Shown here: positions 24,492-32,995 of the stretch, piece after piece | Layout of the letters: each line of letters opens with the position of its first letter | Numbering within the stretch: position 1 is the stretch's first letter | Assembly (NCBI GenBank): GCA_017937705.1 | Contig: JAGBDC010000023.1 | Span: 1 to 64,000, forward strand | Origin: Alphaproteobacteria bacterium | GTDB lineage: Bacteria > Pseudomonadota > Alphaproteobacteria > RF32 > CAG-239 | Reading direction: 5' to 3' | Length of the DNA: 64,000 nt | Notes under the pieces: generated by a model | Seen by the model: only the letters and a program-made list of their open reading frames with translations | Databases searched by the model: none | Told to the model about the DNA's origin: nothing | Made by a program: the position numbers and the translations under genes

Positions 24492-25664
24492 TTACTTAAT
24501 CCCAACATTGCTTGCATATTTTTTGTAACAGGATAAAGCATCATCAACTTGTTCTACAATTTCTTCTATTTTTTTAGCATCAAAACCAAAAGGTTCTGCA
24601 ACTTTTATAAAGTCTTCTTTTGTGATATTTTTTCCTTTTCCGTTTGCCATTGCTGTTTGTTCACCATTTAAACCATGAGATGGAGTTAAATCGTATGCCG
24701 GTGTCATTTTCCAAACATTATCTTTTGTTAACATAAATGAAAAGTTTTTGCTGTGGTCATCTTTATTGCCGGATTTGATGTTGAATATCATTAATCTGAC
24801 CATTTTTTCAACTTCACGGACATCTTTGGTTAAAATTGCTGTTAATTTTAAGAGAGATGTATAGTCTAAAGAAGCAAAACGGTGGCTCGCATGCAACAAT
24901 CCACATGCTGTATGAACATGAATTTTACCTTCAGTTGTTCTATCAAAGCGTTTTACACCAAAATGTCCACTACTATCTTTTGAAGGGAACAAAAAGGTAT
25001 CAGGCATTTCAATTCCTGCATCCTTAGCCATCAATGAATAAATGTATTCTTTTGCTCCGATATCTTTGTCATCAAGAGATGAGTTAAATTTTATTAACCA
25101 AGGCTCATAATTTTCTTGTGTAAGGTTTCCGTGAATCAATGTTTGTTTATCTTTTGAAACAAGTGCTACGATTTTGGGTCTTGCTCCCCCTGAAGACCCA
25201 TTAAGGCTTAAAAGTTCATCTAAAACTTCTGAACTGTTGCCTTGTAAAATTTTGCCGGCTTCCATTGATAAAGCATCCAATACTATATCTCCGACAAATT
25301 CTTTATCAATTTCGGTTATGGGCTCATACTCTAAAGCACCCATAGCATTTAAGCCGATAAGAGATAGTCGTTGCAAAGGTGTGATTGAATTATAACTCAA
25401 ACCTTTTTTTTGTAGTTTTCTATCTAATAATAAGCACCCCCAACCATCAGGAAGACTATCATTAAATACACCGAATAAGCCATCAAAAGTGTATTTTTCA
25501 TCTTCATAAACTTGTTGTCTTAAAGGAAGCATAAAAGGTGATAACGGAATGTTTGAATTAACAAACTCAGGGGCATATTCAAAAAATATACGTTGCTTCT
25601 GTTCTTCCAAAACACCTACAAATAGACGGTTTCCATAAGTATTCAAAAATACATTTAATCTCAT
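24492..25664 (-). CDS. hipA: HipA-family serine/threonine kinase toxin
   Basis: 390 residues. The couple domain is N-terminal. The Gly-rich loop NGSSGGARPK (155-164) contains the Ser that autophosphorylates in HipA. WLIKF (189-193) supplies the ATP-binding Lys. The catalytic loop is DDHSKN (302-307), with Asp302 matching the HipA catalytic Asp, and AYDL (323-326) supplies the metal-binding Asp. All key residues are present, so the kinase should be active. HipA toxins phosphorylate aminoacyl-tRNA synthetases (GltX in E. coli) and cause growth arrest and persistence. It overlaps hipB by 4 bases (ATGA), the standard antitoxin-toxin order. Confidence 0.9.
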   Translation of the reverse strand: MRLNVFLNTYGNRLFVGVLEEQKQRIFFEYAPEFVNSNIPLSPFMLPLRQQVYEDEKYTFDGLFGVFNDSLPDGWGCLLLDRKLQKKGLSYNSITPLQRLSLIGLNAMGALEYEPITEIDKEFVGDIVLDALSMEAGKILQGNSSEVLDELLSLNGSSGGARPKIVALVSKDKQTLIHGNLTQENYEPWLIKFNSSLDDKDIGAKEYIYSLMAKDAGIEMPDTFLFPSKDSSGHFGVKRFDRTTEGKIHVHTACGLLHASHRFASLDYTSLLKLTAILTKDVREVEKMVRLMIFNIKSGNKDDHSKNFSFMLTKDNVWKMTPAYDLTPSHGLNGEQTAMANGKGKNITKEDFIKVAEPFGFDAKKIEEIVEQVDDALSCYKKYASNVGIK

Positions 25665-25960
25665 TTTATTGTTCCTCTTTTGCGTGTTTGGTCAGATTTT
25701 TTTTCAAAAAGGCTTTGTGGTTTTTGATTATCCTTAAAAAGTTCTTCAAAATCATTCATACACCCTAAAGTTAAAGCAATATCAATTAAAGATTTAAGAG
25801 ATATTTCTCCAAAACGCTCAAAACGCTTAATTGTACCCAAACTCACACCTGAACGAACAGATAACCCTTGTTGTGTTAAATTCTGCTCTAAACGTTTGGC
25901 TTTCGCTTTATAAGCAATATCTTGCATAACTTCTTGCGGTGATTTTAATATAAAAGACAT
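25661..25960 (-). CDS. hipB: HipB-family XRE antitoxin
   Basis: 99 residues from the ATG at 25960, which has AGGG 8 bases upstream; the in-frame TTG at 25978 is upstream of that site and unlikely. An XRE helix-turn-helix covers about 20-75 (RLEQNLTQQGLSVRSGVSLGTIKRFE). The C-terminal 25 residues are basic and disordered. It should bind HipA and repress its own promoter; a matching inverted repeat lies just upstream. The overlap with hipA implies translational coupling. Confidence 0.85.
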   Translation of the reverse strand: MSFILKSPQEVMQDIAYKAKAKRLEQNLTQQGLSVRSGVSLGTIKRFERFGEISLKSLIDIALTLGCMNDFEELFKDNQKPQSLFEKKSDQTRKRGTIK

Positions 25961-25989
25961 TATATTATCCCTAATCAATATTTAACAAT

Positions 25990-26015
25990 CTTATAGATAT
26001 TATATTATCTATAAG
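25990..26015 (-). promoter_or_regulatory. Probable HipB operator
   Basis: A perfect inverted repeat CTTATAGAT - 8 bp - ATCTATAAG, 30 bases upstream of the hipB start. The N8 spacing is that of the E. coli HipB operator (TATCC N8 GGATA), though the half-sites differ. Confidence 0.6.
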
Positions 26016-26050
26016 AAATAAAATCAAGTAGAAAAGGATAATTTTTATTA

Positions 26051-26420
26051 TTATCTCAAATTCCACAAAATCCGTTTCACTTCATCATTCGGAATATATT
26101 TTTCTGTATCGTTGTATGCAAAGCGGTGATTGATTAGTTTTTTATTTGCAATGTAGGAAATGTTAATTGAGTTATCGCCATAGGTTTGGTGATAATGAAC
26201 CAAAGGCAAGTTTTTATAAGTAAAGCCATTGTTCCAAAGATTGATTAAATCATGGATTATTATCTTCATTAAAATCATTGAAATTGCGAACTTTGTTGAT
26301 AATGGTTGCAATATCCTCACAACTGTTACATCTGATATCTTGAGTTAAAACCAATACACCTTTTGAAGGATTTGCTCTAACTTCATCGTTTAATCTGGCT
26401 ATTTCTTGAATATTAGTCAT
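26051..26420 (-). pseudogene. Frameshifted DUF3768-like gene
   Basis: The first frame starts at an ATG at 26420 (8 bases inside the ankyrin gene end) and stops at 26250 after 56 codons. Its sequence IARLNDEVRANP...VLVLTQDIR...NFNDFNEDNNP follows the start of the DUF3768 family. A second frame, shifted by one, picks up near 26265 with IHDLINLWNNGF and ends at 26051 in IPNDEVKRILWNLR. Together they give about 120 residues, close to the family length, so one frameshift near 26255 probably broke the gene. Function of the family is unknown; it is common on plasmids and islands. Confidence 0.45.
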
Positions 26421-26928
26421 TTGCACACCTCTCTAATAATGTACAAAGGATAAACTCATTTAAGCCTTTATGATTATCGACATAGTCCCAAATATCTTTG
26501 CCTTGATTGTTTTTAATATCAACATCGGCATCGTTATTGATAAAGAACTCAATCAAGCCCAAACGCATCATGGCTTGCAGATGGTTTACTACTTTTATAA
26601 ATGCAGTGTTGCCGGCATTGTCTTGGGCATTGATATTACTTCCAGCTTGAAGCAAAAGGTTCAAAGTAGCGGGATTGCTTCGTTTCTTGGCGGCAATCAT
26701 AAACGGAGTATCGCCTGAAATGTTGCGAGAATGAACATCACCACCGTGAGCCAAGAAAAGCTCAATGACCTCCGGCTCATAGAACTCACGGCAGGCGAAC
26801 ATAAAAGGAGTGTAACCGTTAGAATTGTAGGGTTTGTTTACATCAGCACCATTTTCAAGCAAAGTTTTGATAGTTGCGAAGTCTTCGTTATAAAGTGCTT
26901 TCATTAAATCATTATCGTTACTAACCAT
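26413..26928 (-). CDS. Ankyrin-repeat protein
   Basis: 171 residues from the ATG at 26928, which has GGAG six bases upstream; the ATG at 26940 precedes that site. Four to five ankyrin repeats cover nearly the whole protein (units such as LLENGADVNKPYNSNGYTPF, NISGDTPFMIAA and DNAGNTAFIKVV). There is no signal peptide. Ankyrin proteins bind other proteins, and in host-associated alphaproteobacteria some are secreted effectors; nothing here proves that. It overlaps the frameshifted DUF3768-like gene by 8 bases. Confidence 0.85.
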   Translation of the reverse strand: MVSNDNDLMKALYNEDFATIKTLLENGADVNKPYNSNGYTPFMFACREFYEPEVIELFLAHGGDVHSRNISGDTPFMIAAKKRSNPATLNLLLQAGSNINAQDNAGNTAFIKVVNHLQAMMRLGLIEFFINNDADVDIKNNQGKDIWDYVDNHKGLNEFILCTLLERCAND

Positions 26929-27109
26929 TTGAATCTCCATGAAATTGCGGGTAGCTTTAAATTGCCGCCCGGGATATCATGCAAAGATTCAGCTGTCAAG
27001 CCGCAAAATTAACATTTTTTCACGATAATGCATTGATTCTAAAGAATTTCTTTTAAATACAGGTGGTTAAAGGCGTAACATTTTTGGAGGGATATTTTAA
27101 TATGAGTAG

Positions 27110-27691
27110 TTATTCATATAACTTATTTTCAATAATTTCAGACATAAAATAACGCATATCTTTTCTTATAACATAATTTCCTACCGTTATATAATTGGCA
27201 AAAGGCCATGTTACAATGAATGGCAACCAATATAACCGATTTACTCTATTTGGAGCTGTTATTGCATAGACTTCCTTACCTTTACGGAAAACATGCATTG
27301 TAACATCAACATCATAACTTTCCTCCATTGGAATTAAGAAAAGTGTATATCCAAGTAATAATCCCATACCATATCTTGTTTGAGGGTCTGTTCCTGCAAA
27401 ATGTCCTTCAAAGTGGTAGTGCAAATCACCTTGATTAGTTGTATAATAAACTTTATCAAAAAACTTTGATTCTTTTAAATATTCTTTGATTGAATTAGCT
27501 AATTTTTTTTCATACTTATTCACATTTTTACCAATACTTTCATCAAATGAAACAGAAAAAGTGACATCTTTTTTTTCTTTTATTTCATTTCGTGTAGTTT
27601 CATAATCTAAAGACACTGAAGGTACTTCTCCAGATGAGTAAGTTACACAAGATGATAAAAATAATGTAACCAGTATAATAAATTTATTCAT
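27110..27691 (-). CDS. Hypothetical lipoprotein
   Basis: 193 residues from the ATG at 27691, preceded by AAGGAG. Lipobox LSSC at about residue 15. The mature protein has a mixed alpha/beta start (VTFSVSFDESIG..., then a helix with SIKEYLKESKFF) that recalls lipoproteins whose paired domains sense or bind small ligands. It ends with two hydrophobic stretches, including YGMGLLLGYTLFLIP and WLPFIVTWPF, which could be membrane hairpins. Overlaps the end of the upstream lipoprotein gene by 8 bases, so they are coupled. No named family. Confidence 0.65.
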   Translation of the reverse strand: MNKFIILVTLFLSSCVTYSSGEVPSVSLDYETTRNEIKEKKDVTFSVSFDESIGKNVNKYEKKLANSIKEYLKESKFFDKVYYTTNQGDLHYHFEGHFAGTDPQTRYGMGLLLGYTLFLIPMEESYDVDVTMHVFRKGKEVYAITAPNRVNRLYWLPFIVTWPFANYITVGNYVIRKDMRYFMSEIIENKLYE

Positions 27692-28190
27692 AATTTTCAA
27701 CTCCTTTAGCCATAAAAACAGCACCTTGATTGAACAAATTTACAGAATATGAATGAGTATAAGTGTTATAAGTGTAAAAAGTGGAAGTTCCTGAAAAATT
27801 TGCATAACCATAACTACCTGTCACTGTGCCAGAATGGTATGTATTATGTGGCTGAGGTACCACAATATTATAGTTAATATTAGTCGACTTTGTATAATTA
27901 CCATAACGTATCACAACAGTGGCTTTTATTCTTTTAGCTTGTTCAATGGCTTTCATACTAGAGGACCAGGGACCATGAAATTCTGCCCATCCCAGTATAA
28001 TGTATCCTTTATCCTTATATTCTTTAATCCTGCTTTCAATATCTACTGTTGTTATAACTTTTACATTTTCAAAGTTTTTTCTGGGAATGAAGAATGAAGG
28101 GTCAACATTATTATCATTATAAAAATCATAAAAGTCATTACTTGCACATGCTGTTATTGTAAATAAAGAAGCCATTAATATTCGTTTCAT
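27684..28190 (-). CDS. Hypothetical lipoprotein with YxxLGW motif
   Basis: 168 residues. A lipobox ITAC lies near residue 15. Residues 60-100 contain GYIILGWAEFHGPW followed by a helix AIEQAKRIKATVVI, a pattern seen in several bacterial lipoproteins of unknown function. The C-terminal third is Tyr/Thr/Asn/Gly-rich (GTSTFYTYNTYTHSYSVNLF) and likely beta. Together with the following lipoprotein gene it forms a coupled two-gene unit in the accessory island. Confidence 0.65.
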   Translation of the reverse strand: MKRILMASLFTITACASNDFYDFYNDNNVDPSFFIPRKNFENVKVITTVDIESRIKEYKDKGYIILGWAEFHGPWSSSMKAIEQAKRIKATVVIRYGNYTKSTNINYNIVVPQPHNTYHSGTVTGSYGYANFSGTSTFYTYNTYTHSYSVNLFNQGAVFMAKGVENYE

Positions 28191-28329
28191 AACCTTACCC
28201 TTATTAGACTATCCCATTAATGCTACTTGCTAATGATTAAGTAGTCAATTAAAAATGTTGAAGTTACTTAATTCTATACTGCTAAAATTACTTTTAATAA
28301 ATATCTTTATACAAGTAAAAGGACTTGAT

Positions 28330-28638
28330 ATGAAGGTGTTGATTGAGACTGTTACAAACCGTAAAGGGTATAAGAATTTTAATGATATTGATTGTTTGAA
28401 CGAATTTTTGAATGAAAATCACAAAAAGATTAGAAGCTTCAAAATCTTATCAGAAGCCTATAACGGTACATTTGAAGACCTTATCCGAGAGATTATGGAA
28501 AAGGCAGATTTAGTCTCAAATATGTTACTATATGCATATTTTAATATGACCGATAAAAGCAACAAACATAATAAACTACTTAAGGCTGCCGGTCTTGCCG
28601 CCGAAATCCAAGGTTTGGTTAGGGGGTATATAAGGTAA
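28330..28638 (+). CDS. Small hypothetical soluble protein
   Basis: 102 residues from the ATG at 28330, with AAAGGA six bases upstream; the longer frame upstream has no such site. Helical, mixed charge, no signal. Contains an SFKILSEAYNGTFEDLIREI helix and ends in GLAAEIQGLVRGYIR. No family recognised. It is followed by two AT-rich hairpins. Low-complexity island context; it could be an antitoxin-sized or phage-derived protein. Confidence 0.5.
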   Translation: MKVLIETVTNRKGYKNFNDIDCLNEFLNENHKKIRSFKILSEAYNGTFEDLIREIMEKADLVSNMLLYAYFNMTDKSNKHNKLLKAAGLAAEIQGLVRGYIR

Positions 28639-28675
28639 AGTTTTTTATAAAGTAAAAACTTCACAAAAATAGAAA

Positions 28676-28756
28676 GTTTTTCTTTTATAAAAGAAAAACT
28701 ATATAAATTTAGAAAGTTTTTAAGAAAAATCTAAAAAACTTTCTAATATTGAATAC
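28676..28756. terminator. Two AT-rich hairpins between convergent genes
   Basis: The first is a palindrome AGTTTTTCTTTTATAAAAGAAAAACT split about its centre; the second pairs TTAGAAAGTTTTT with AAAAAACTTTCTAA. They separate the small plus-strand gene from the SGNH hydrolase gene and probably act as terminators for both. Confidence 0.5.
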
Positions 28757-28770
28757 TTTTTAAGATATAC

Positions 28771-29349
28771 TTATAGGCTTTTAGAAGTATGTTTTCTATA
28801 AACCATCGCAAGTTCTTGTTGTCCTTCTTTATTTAAGTGGACAGCATCTATATAAATCTTTGATAAATCCAGTGAGCAAAAGCTCATATAAGCATCTAAA
28901 TACTTGATTTGATGTGTTTCACACAGTTTTGCCAGTTTTTGATTAAATGTTTCAACATCTGCATTAAAACCCCATTTATCCTCATCAAGCCAAGCTTGGT
29001 TTGGAAAAAGCTCTTCTCTAATGGGCAAAACGGATTGAACAATAATGTTAGAAGCCTTTGTTTTAGCTACTTTTAAGACTTCTTCATACTGATTGATAAG
29101 ACTAGAAATGTCTATTTGGTTGGGTTTAGGAGCTCCGGACAGCAAATTGTTAATGCCTACCGCTAAAAACAAAGTGTCATAGTGATTGTCGTCTTGCTTG
29201 ATTTTGCGTAAAATACCTTCAATCTGTTCGCCATTTTGTGCGAGTTTCAAAGCTTCATTTCCTAAATAAAGCTCATCAAACCAGCTTTGATTATTGTTGC
29301 CATAACCAAATGCAATACTATCGCCGTAAACACCAAATTTGTAGTTCAT
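28771..29349 (-). CDS. SGNH/GDSL-type hydrolase
   Basis: 192 residues from the ATG at 29349, with AGGA 8 bases upstream. Block I is GDSIAFGYG with the nucleophilic Ser near residue 10; block III includes AVGINNLL (Gly/Asn oxyanion residues); block V is YIDAVHLN with the Asp and His of the catalytic triad. Complete for the family; no signal peptide, so the enzyme is cytoplasmic. Esterase, lipase or deacetylase activity cannot be told apart. It follows the phosphotransferase gene within 6 bases, so they are co-transcribed. Confidence 0.85.
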   Translation of the reverse strand: MNYKFGVYGDSIAFGYGNNNQSWFDELYLGNEALKLAQNGEQIEGILRKIKQDDNHYDTLFLAVGINNLLSGAPKPNQIDISSLINQYEEVLKVAKTKASNIIVQSVLPIREELFPNQAWLDEDKWGFNADVETFNQKLAKLCETHQIKYLDAYMSFCSLDLSKIYIDAVHLNKEGQQELAMVYRKHTSKSL

Positions 29350-29354
29350 TAGTT

Positions 29355-30254
29355 TTATCCTATAAATAATTTTAACAGTTTTATAAAATATGGGGACGGA
29401 TTGTCTGTGTTTTGTGACAAACCGTATCCAATGTAGCATAAAACCATAAAATCTATTTGTTTTTGTTCTATTTTAGACGTTGTCAGTTTATTGTATTCTG
29501 TTAGGGTGTCTATAGCAAGCTTACGGTGTATTTTGTAAAGAGGAAAAAACTCTTGATATTTAGGTATAACGATTGCATTACCAAAGTCTATAATCCCTTC
29601 TAATACATCATCATTTTGAGGGTTAAGTAACAAATTACTTCCGCTTAAATCATTATGGCAAAAGGCTTTTTCTGTATTTGGTGATGTTAATTTGTAATCG
29701 TCTAAATCTATATGATGTTTTAACAAAGCTTCCCTTACTTTTTTATAATCAAAATTTTCTTTTGTAGTTACATCCAAATTATCAATAGCTTCGTTGGGTT
29801 CAGAAATATTGATTTGTGTGTAATCAATTTGATGAATTAAATTAAAGAAGTTTGCTATGTCTTCAGCCAATTTAACCTGTTGTAGTGGTGCTAAGTTTTG
29901 ATATAGCACAGCATATTCGCTTTCCGGTCGTCCATCGCAAATTTTGCCATAAAAACGTCTAGATACAGAAAATGGATGTATTCCGTTAACCAGCTCTATT
30001 TTGTGTATTTTATTTTCAAAATATGGTGTTAAATTTGGATATATTGTTTCAATAATTGCTTTTTCGCGTTGCATAGTTTGCCAAATGATTTCAGCTTTTG
30101 GAAATCGGACAATATAATCATCGGCATAATAAGCCACCGAGCGTGAACCACTTTGTAAGCGTATGATATTCTTAATTTTTGTAAAACCGCTATCAGCCAA
30201 AATTTTACGGATTAAGTCAATATTATTTGCTGTTTCTTGTGTTATAAAATTCAT
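29355..30254 (-). CDS. APH-family small-molecule phosphotransferase
   Basis: 299 residues of kinase-like fold. The catalytic loop is FCHNDLSGSNLLL (Brenner motif, HxDxxxxN) and the metal-binding Asp is in IIDFGNA, as in aminoglycoside and choline/macrolide kinases. A fairly conserved N-lobe (SGSRSVAYYADDYIVRFPK) supplies the Lys. The substrate is unknown; annotation as aminoglycoside resistance would be an overreach. It is the first gene of a pair with the SGNH hydrolase, which suggests a shared small-molecule pathway. Confidence 0.8.
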   Translation of the reverse strand: MNFITQETANNIDLIRKILADSGFTKIKNIIRLQSGSRSVAYYADDYIVRFPKAEIIWQTMQREKAIIETIYPNLTPYFENKIHKIELVNGIHPFSVSRRFYGKICDGRPESEYAVLYQNLAPLQQVKLAEDIANFFNLIHQIDYTQINISEPNEAIDNLDVTTKENFDYKKVREALLKHHIDLDDYKLTSPNTEKAFCHNDLSGSNLLLNPQNDDVLEGIIDFGNAIVIPKYQEFFPLYKIHRKLAIDTLTEYNKLTTSKIEQKQIDFMVLCYIGYGLSQNTDNPSPYFIKLLKLFIG

Positions 30255-30396
30255 TATATTTTCCTATTCGGATAAAACTATATTTAAGCATAAAATGTAT
30301 TTTGTTAAAAAAACTATAAATTATAGCATAAACTGAACTTTTTTCTTTGTTTTTTCGTTATATAGCTTGTAAGATGATGATGTTAGGAGATATTTG

Positions 30397-31128
30397 ATGT
30401 CTGATGTTATTGAATTTTCTAAAACTACAATAGAAAGTATTGATTATTATGTATACTGTTTAATTGATTCTCGCAATAAACAAATATTCTATATTGGCAA
30501 AGGTTGTGGTAATAGAGTATTTGCTCACGAACAAGAAGTTGCAGAAAAAGAGAAAAACAAACGAATTGCGGACATAAAGTCATCAGGAGCAAATGTTCAA
30601 AAATTTATCATTAGACATGGTCTAACAGAAATTGAAGCATTTCATTTAGAAGCCGCATTGATTGATATTTTCTCTTCAAAAGCTTGGAATGATAGAAATT
30701 TATTAAATATTATGGGTGGATATCATTCTCTTGATAACGGTATGAAATCAATATCTGAAATTGAAGCCTTTTATTGTGTTGATGATATAACAGAAGAAGA
30801 TATTTTTCATAATTGTTTGATTGTTAATATAAACAAAACCTATAAAACAGCCAAAGATGTTTATGAGGCGACACGAAAAAGCTGGAAATTAAGTGATAAT
30901 AAAATAAAAGACATTGAGTTGGTAATTAGTGAGTATCACAAAGTATTTAGAGCTGTTTATAAACCTATTAAATGGCATTCAGAAATTGATGAAAAAGGAA
31001 AGAAACGTTGGTTGTTTGAAGGTATTGATGTTTCGTCTCAATATTCACAATATGTAAATAAAAAAAACTCATTTAAGATAGATGGTACACGAAATCCTGT
31101 TCGTTATATTTGGGGTAAAAGAGGATAA
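30397..31128 (+). CDS. GIY-YIG nuclease-domain protein (LEM-3-like)
   Basis: 243 residues from the ATG at 30397, with AGGAGA six bases upstream. Residues 10-110 contain the nuclease fold: YYVYCLIDS, then FYIGKGCGNRVFAHE (conserved Tyr, Gly, Arg) and a Glu (FHLEAALI) that would bind the metal. The remaining half carries a helical domain and a C-terminal Trp/Arg-rich domain with WRKSWKLSD-like Trp motifs. GIY-YIG proteins cut DNA in repair, recombination, homing or restriction. Alone in an island; it could be a defence or mobility gene. A small repeat protein gene follows 5 bases later. Confidence 0.75.
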   Translation: MSDVIEFSKTTIESIDYYVYCLIDSRNKQIFYIGKGCGNRVFAHEQEVAEKEKNKRIADIKSSGANVQKFIIRHGLTEIEAFHLEAALIDIFSSKAWNDRNLLNIMGGYHSLDNGMKSISEIEAFYCVDDITEEDIFHNCLIVNINKTYKTAKDVYEATRKSWKLSDNKIKDIELVISEYHKVFRAVYKPIKWHSEIDEKGKKRWLFEGIDVSSQYSQYVNKKNSFKIDGTRNPVRYIWGKRG

Positions 31129-31132
31129 TTTT

Positions 31133-31354
31133 ATGCCGTATGTAATTGCTTTGATTTGTATGCTTTGTGTCGGCTCGGCTTGGGCTGATATGCGTTGCTC
31201 TACCAATTCTTTGGGGGTTACAACTTGTAAAGATAGTAATGGTAGAGTTATCAAATCTCGCACAAATTCATTGGGCGTTACAACCTACACCGACCAAAAC
31301 GGTAAGAAAACCAAATGTAGGACTAATTCTGTTGGTGTTACAAGGTGTGATTAA
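31133..31354 (+). CDS. Tiny exported protein made of TNSLGVTT repeats
   Basis: 73 residues from the ATG at 31133, with GAGG upstream. A signal peptide ends at AWA. The mature 55 residues are three near-identical units of about 20 (TNSLGVTT, then Cys or Tyr, Asp, Gly-Lys or Gly-Arg), each with scattered Cys that could form disulphides. The start lies 5 bases after the GIY-YIG stop, so it is probably co-transcribed. I know this repeat only as a pattern and assign no function. Confidence 0.6.
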   Translation: MPYVIALICMLCVGSAWADMRCSTNSLGVTTCKDSNGRVIKSRTNSLGVTTYTDQNGKKTKCRTNSVGVTRCD

Positions 31355-31443
31355 ATCGCTACTAATACAATAAAATTGTTGAATCTTTTTATTTCTTATG
31401 TTTAGACTAGTTCCATAAGTTATATAGCTAAAAGGACTAGAAC

Positions 31444-31854
31444 ATGAAAAAATTTTCTAAAATTTTATTATTTGTATTGGCTTTGTCTGGATGTGCTAGC
31501 ATTATGCGTGATGGTTCACAAATAGTTCCAATTCAATCAAATGTAGAAGATGTTAACATTGAAGTCACAAACTCTCAAGGAGCTGTTGTTTATAAAGGCA
31601 AAACACCTGCAACAGTATATTTAAAAACTGCAAAAACAGGTTACTTTAATCCTGAAAAATATCTTATTAAGGCATCTAAAAAAGGATATTCAACTCAATA
31701 TACACCCATAGATTATCATGTTAGTAATTGGTACTGGTTTGGAAATATTGTATTTGGAGGATTAATTGGTTGGTTTATAGTAGACCCAATAACTGGGGAA
31801 ATGTACCATTTAGATGAAATTGCTACTGTAAACATGACACCTCTGTCAGAATAA
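31444..31854 (+). CDS. PEGA-like lipoprotein
   Basis: 136 residues. Lipobox LSGC at residue 17. The mature part is GCASIMRDGSQ, then IEVTNSQGAVVYKGKTPATVYL, the pattern of PEGA-type and related beta-sandwich lipoproteins, followed by a hydrophobic stretch (WYWFGNIVFGGLIGWFIVD) and an acidic end. Similar lipoproteins often sit in phage-derived or conjugative islands. A terminator follows directly. Confidence 0.65.
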   Translation: MKKFSKILLFVLALSGCASIMRDGSQIVPIQSNVEDVNIEVTNSQGAVVYKGKTPATVYLKTAKTGYFNPEKYLIKASKKGYSTQYTPIDYHVSNWYWFGNIVFGGLIGWFIVDPITGEMYHLDEIATVNMTPLSE

Positions 31855-31864
31855 TTAAAATATT

Positions 31865-31892
31865 AAGGAGTAGAATTTCTACTCCTTTTTTC
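31865..31892 (+). terminator. Terminator
   Basis: A 10-bp stem (AAGGAGTAGA with its complement) around ATT with a T-rich tail, right after the PEGA-like lipoprotein. Confidence 0.85.
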
Positions 31893-31916
31893 TATTCCTT
31901 ATAAATTACTGCACCA

Positions 31917-32432
31917 TTATCTAAACAAATTAGCGATATCTATTTCAATTCGTTCCAAAGCGATGAGAAGTGCTGTTTCTCGTTGGTAATTGAGCCAATT
32001 TACATCACAGCCTTTGTCAATTAACATCTGAATTACATCTAGTTTTTGTTCATCAGTCATATTTTCGTTCAAAATCACTGACATTATTGCATTATAGCCA
32101 AATATATCGGTTCGGTTGATTTCACTTCCTTGTTCAAGCAGATACTTAATTGGCTCTATGGTAGAGCAAAAGTAGCAAGCAACCAAGAAAAGTGTAGCTC
32201 TTCGGCGGTTTATTGGTGTGTTAATTTGGAAGTTTTCTGTCTCAATCATCTTTTGTATCTCATCAACGCAATCAATGCAAAGCTCCGCTTCGCTTTCATA
32301 ATTAGCTACCGGAAACACCGGTGCGTTCTTCACTCGCTCGGCAATCTGTTCCATTTTCTTTTGCATTTCAGGGAATTCATCAATATGAATTAGTTTTGAA
32401 TAGGTCTGGTTTTCGGGATTGAAAGTTAACAT
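31917..32432 (-). CDS. Ankyrin-repeat protein 2
   Basis: 171 residues. The N-terminal 60 residues are a helical cap; ankyrin repeats begin around residue 75 (RRATLFLVACYF, then IKYLLEQGSEINRTDIFGY and LIDKGCDVNWLNYQRETALL). The last repeat is incomplete, so the protein may be slightly truncated. It is diverged from the ankyrin protein at 26413-26928. No signal peptide. It stands alone between the PEGA-like lipoprotein and the iteron array. Confidence 0.8.
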   Translation of the reverse strand: MLTFNPENQTYSKLIHIDEFPEMQKKMEQIAERVKNAPVFPVANYESEAELCIDCVDEIQKMIETENFQINTPINRRRATLFLVACYFCSTIEPIKYLLEQGSEINRTDIFGYNAIMSVILNENMTDEQKLDVIQMLIDKGCDVNWLNYQRETALLIALERIEIDIANLFR

Positions 32433-32770
32433 ATTTGCTCCTTTTTCTTCATTACAAATGTATTTATCATTACAACTTGTAATTTTTTATTTTAACAAAT
32501 TCGCTAAATTAACTGATAAATACATGTGAAGTTAGATAATTGCCTTTTACTTCATTAATATGTTTTTTAACAAATAAGTGCGATGGGAATTCCTATTGCA
32601 CTTTTTTTATTTTAAGTGAGTTAAATCCCTTTGATTTCCTTATGCTTGCTATTTTAATCAAAACAAATTTTGCTATTATAATAGCTATTTTATTTCTATT
32701 ATAATTATATTATAGGAGCAAAAAACAGCTCTCAATCCCTTGTGTATCAACAGTTTTAGCAAAGTGCGGC

Positions 32771-32914
32771 GGAAATATCTGTTTCCGCAAGTGGAAATAT
32801 CCGTTTCCGCATAAGGAAATAACCGTTTCCGATATCGGAAATATTCATTTCCATTTGGCATTTTAGTGGAAATATTCATTTCCGCTGAGGTTTTAGGTGG
32901 AAATATTCATTTCC
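32771..32914. repeat. Phased iteron-like array of six GGAAAT palindromes
   Basis: Six 16-bp units of the form GGAAATAT-N2-NTTTCC start at 32771, 32793, 32815, 32837, 32868 and 32899: spacings 22, 22, 22, 31 and 31, i.e. two then three helical turns. The last three are exact palindromic arms GGAAAT-ATTC-ATTTCC. This fills most of the gap 32433-32995. Such arrays are typical of replication-initiator binding sites or of operators. The HTH protein gene downstream may bind it. Confidence 0.75.
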
Positions 32915-32995
32915 GGCAGCATTTTTTGTTAAAATTACAAAGCGTAAAATTTGCCTATAAATACTCATGTTAAAACACATATTAAAGGAATTAAA

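Noticed and set aside
29355..30254. Antibiotic-resistance gene
   Set aside because: The kinase fold is clear but substrate specificity is not; many such kinases act on other small molecules.
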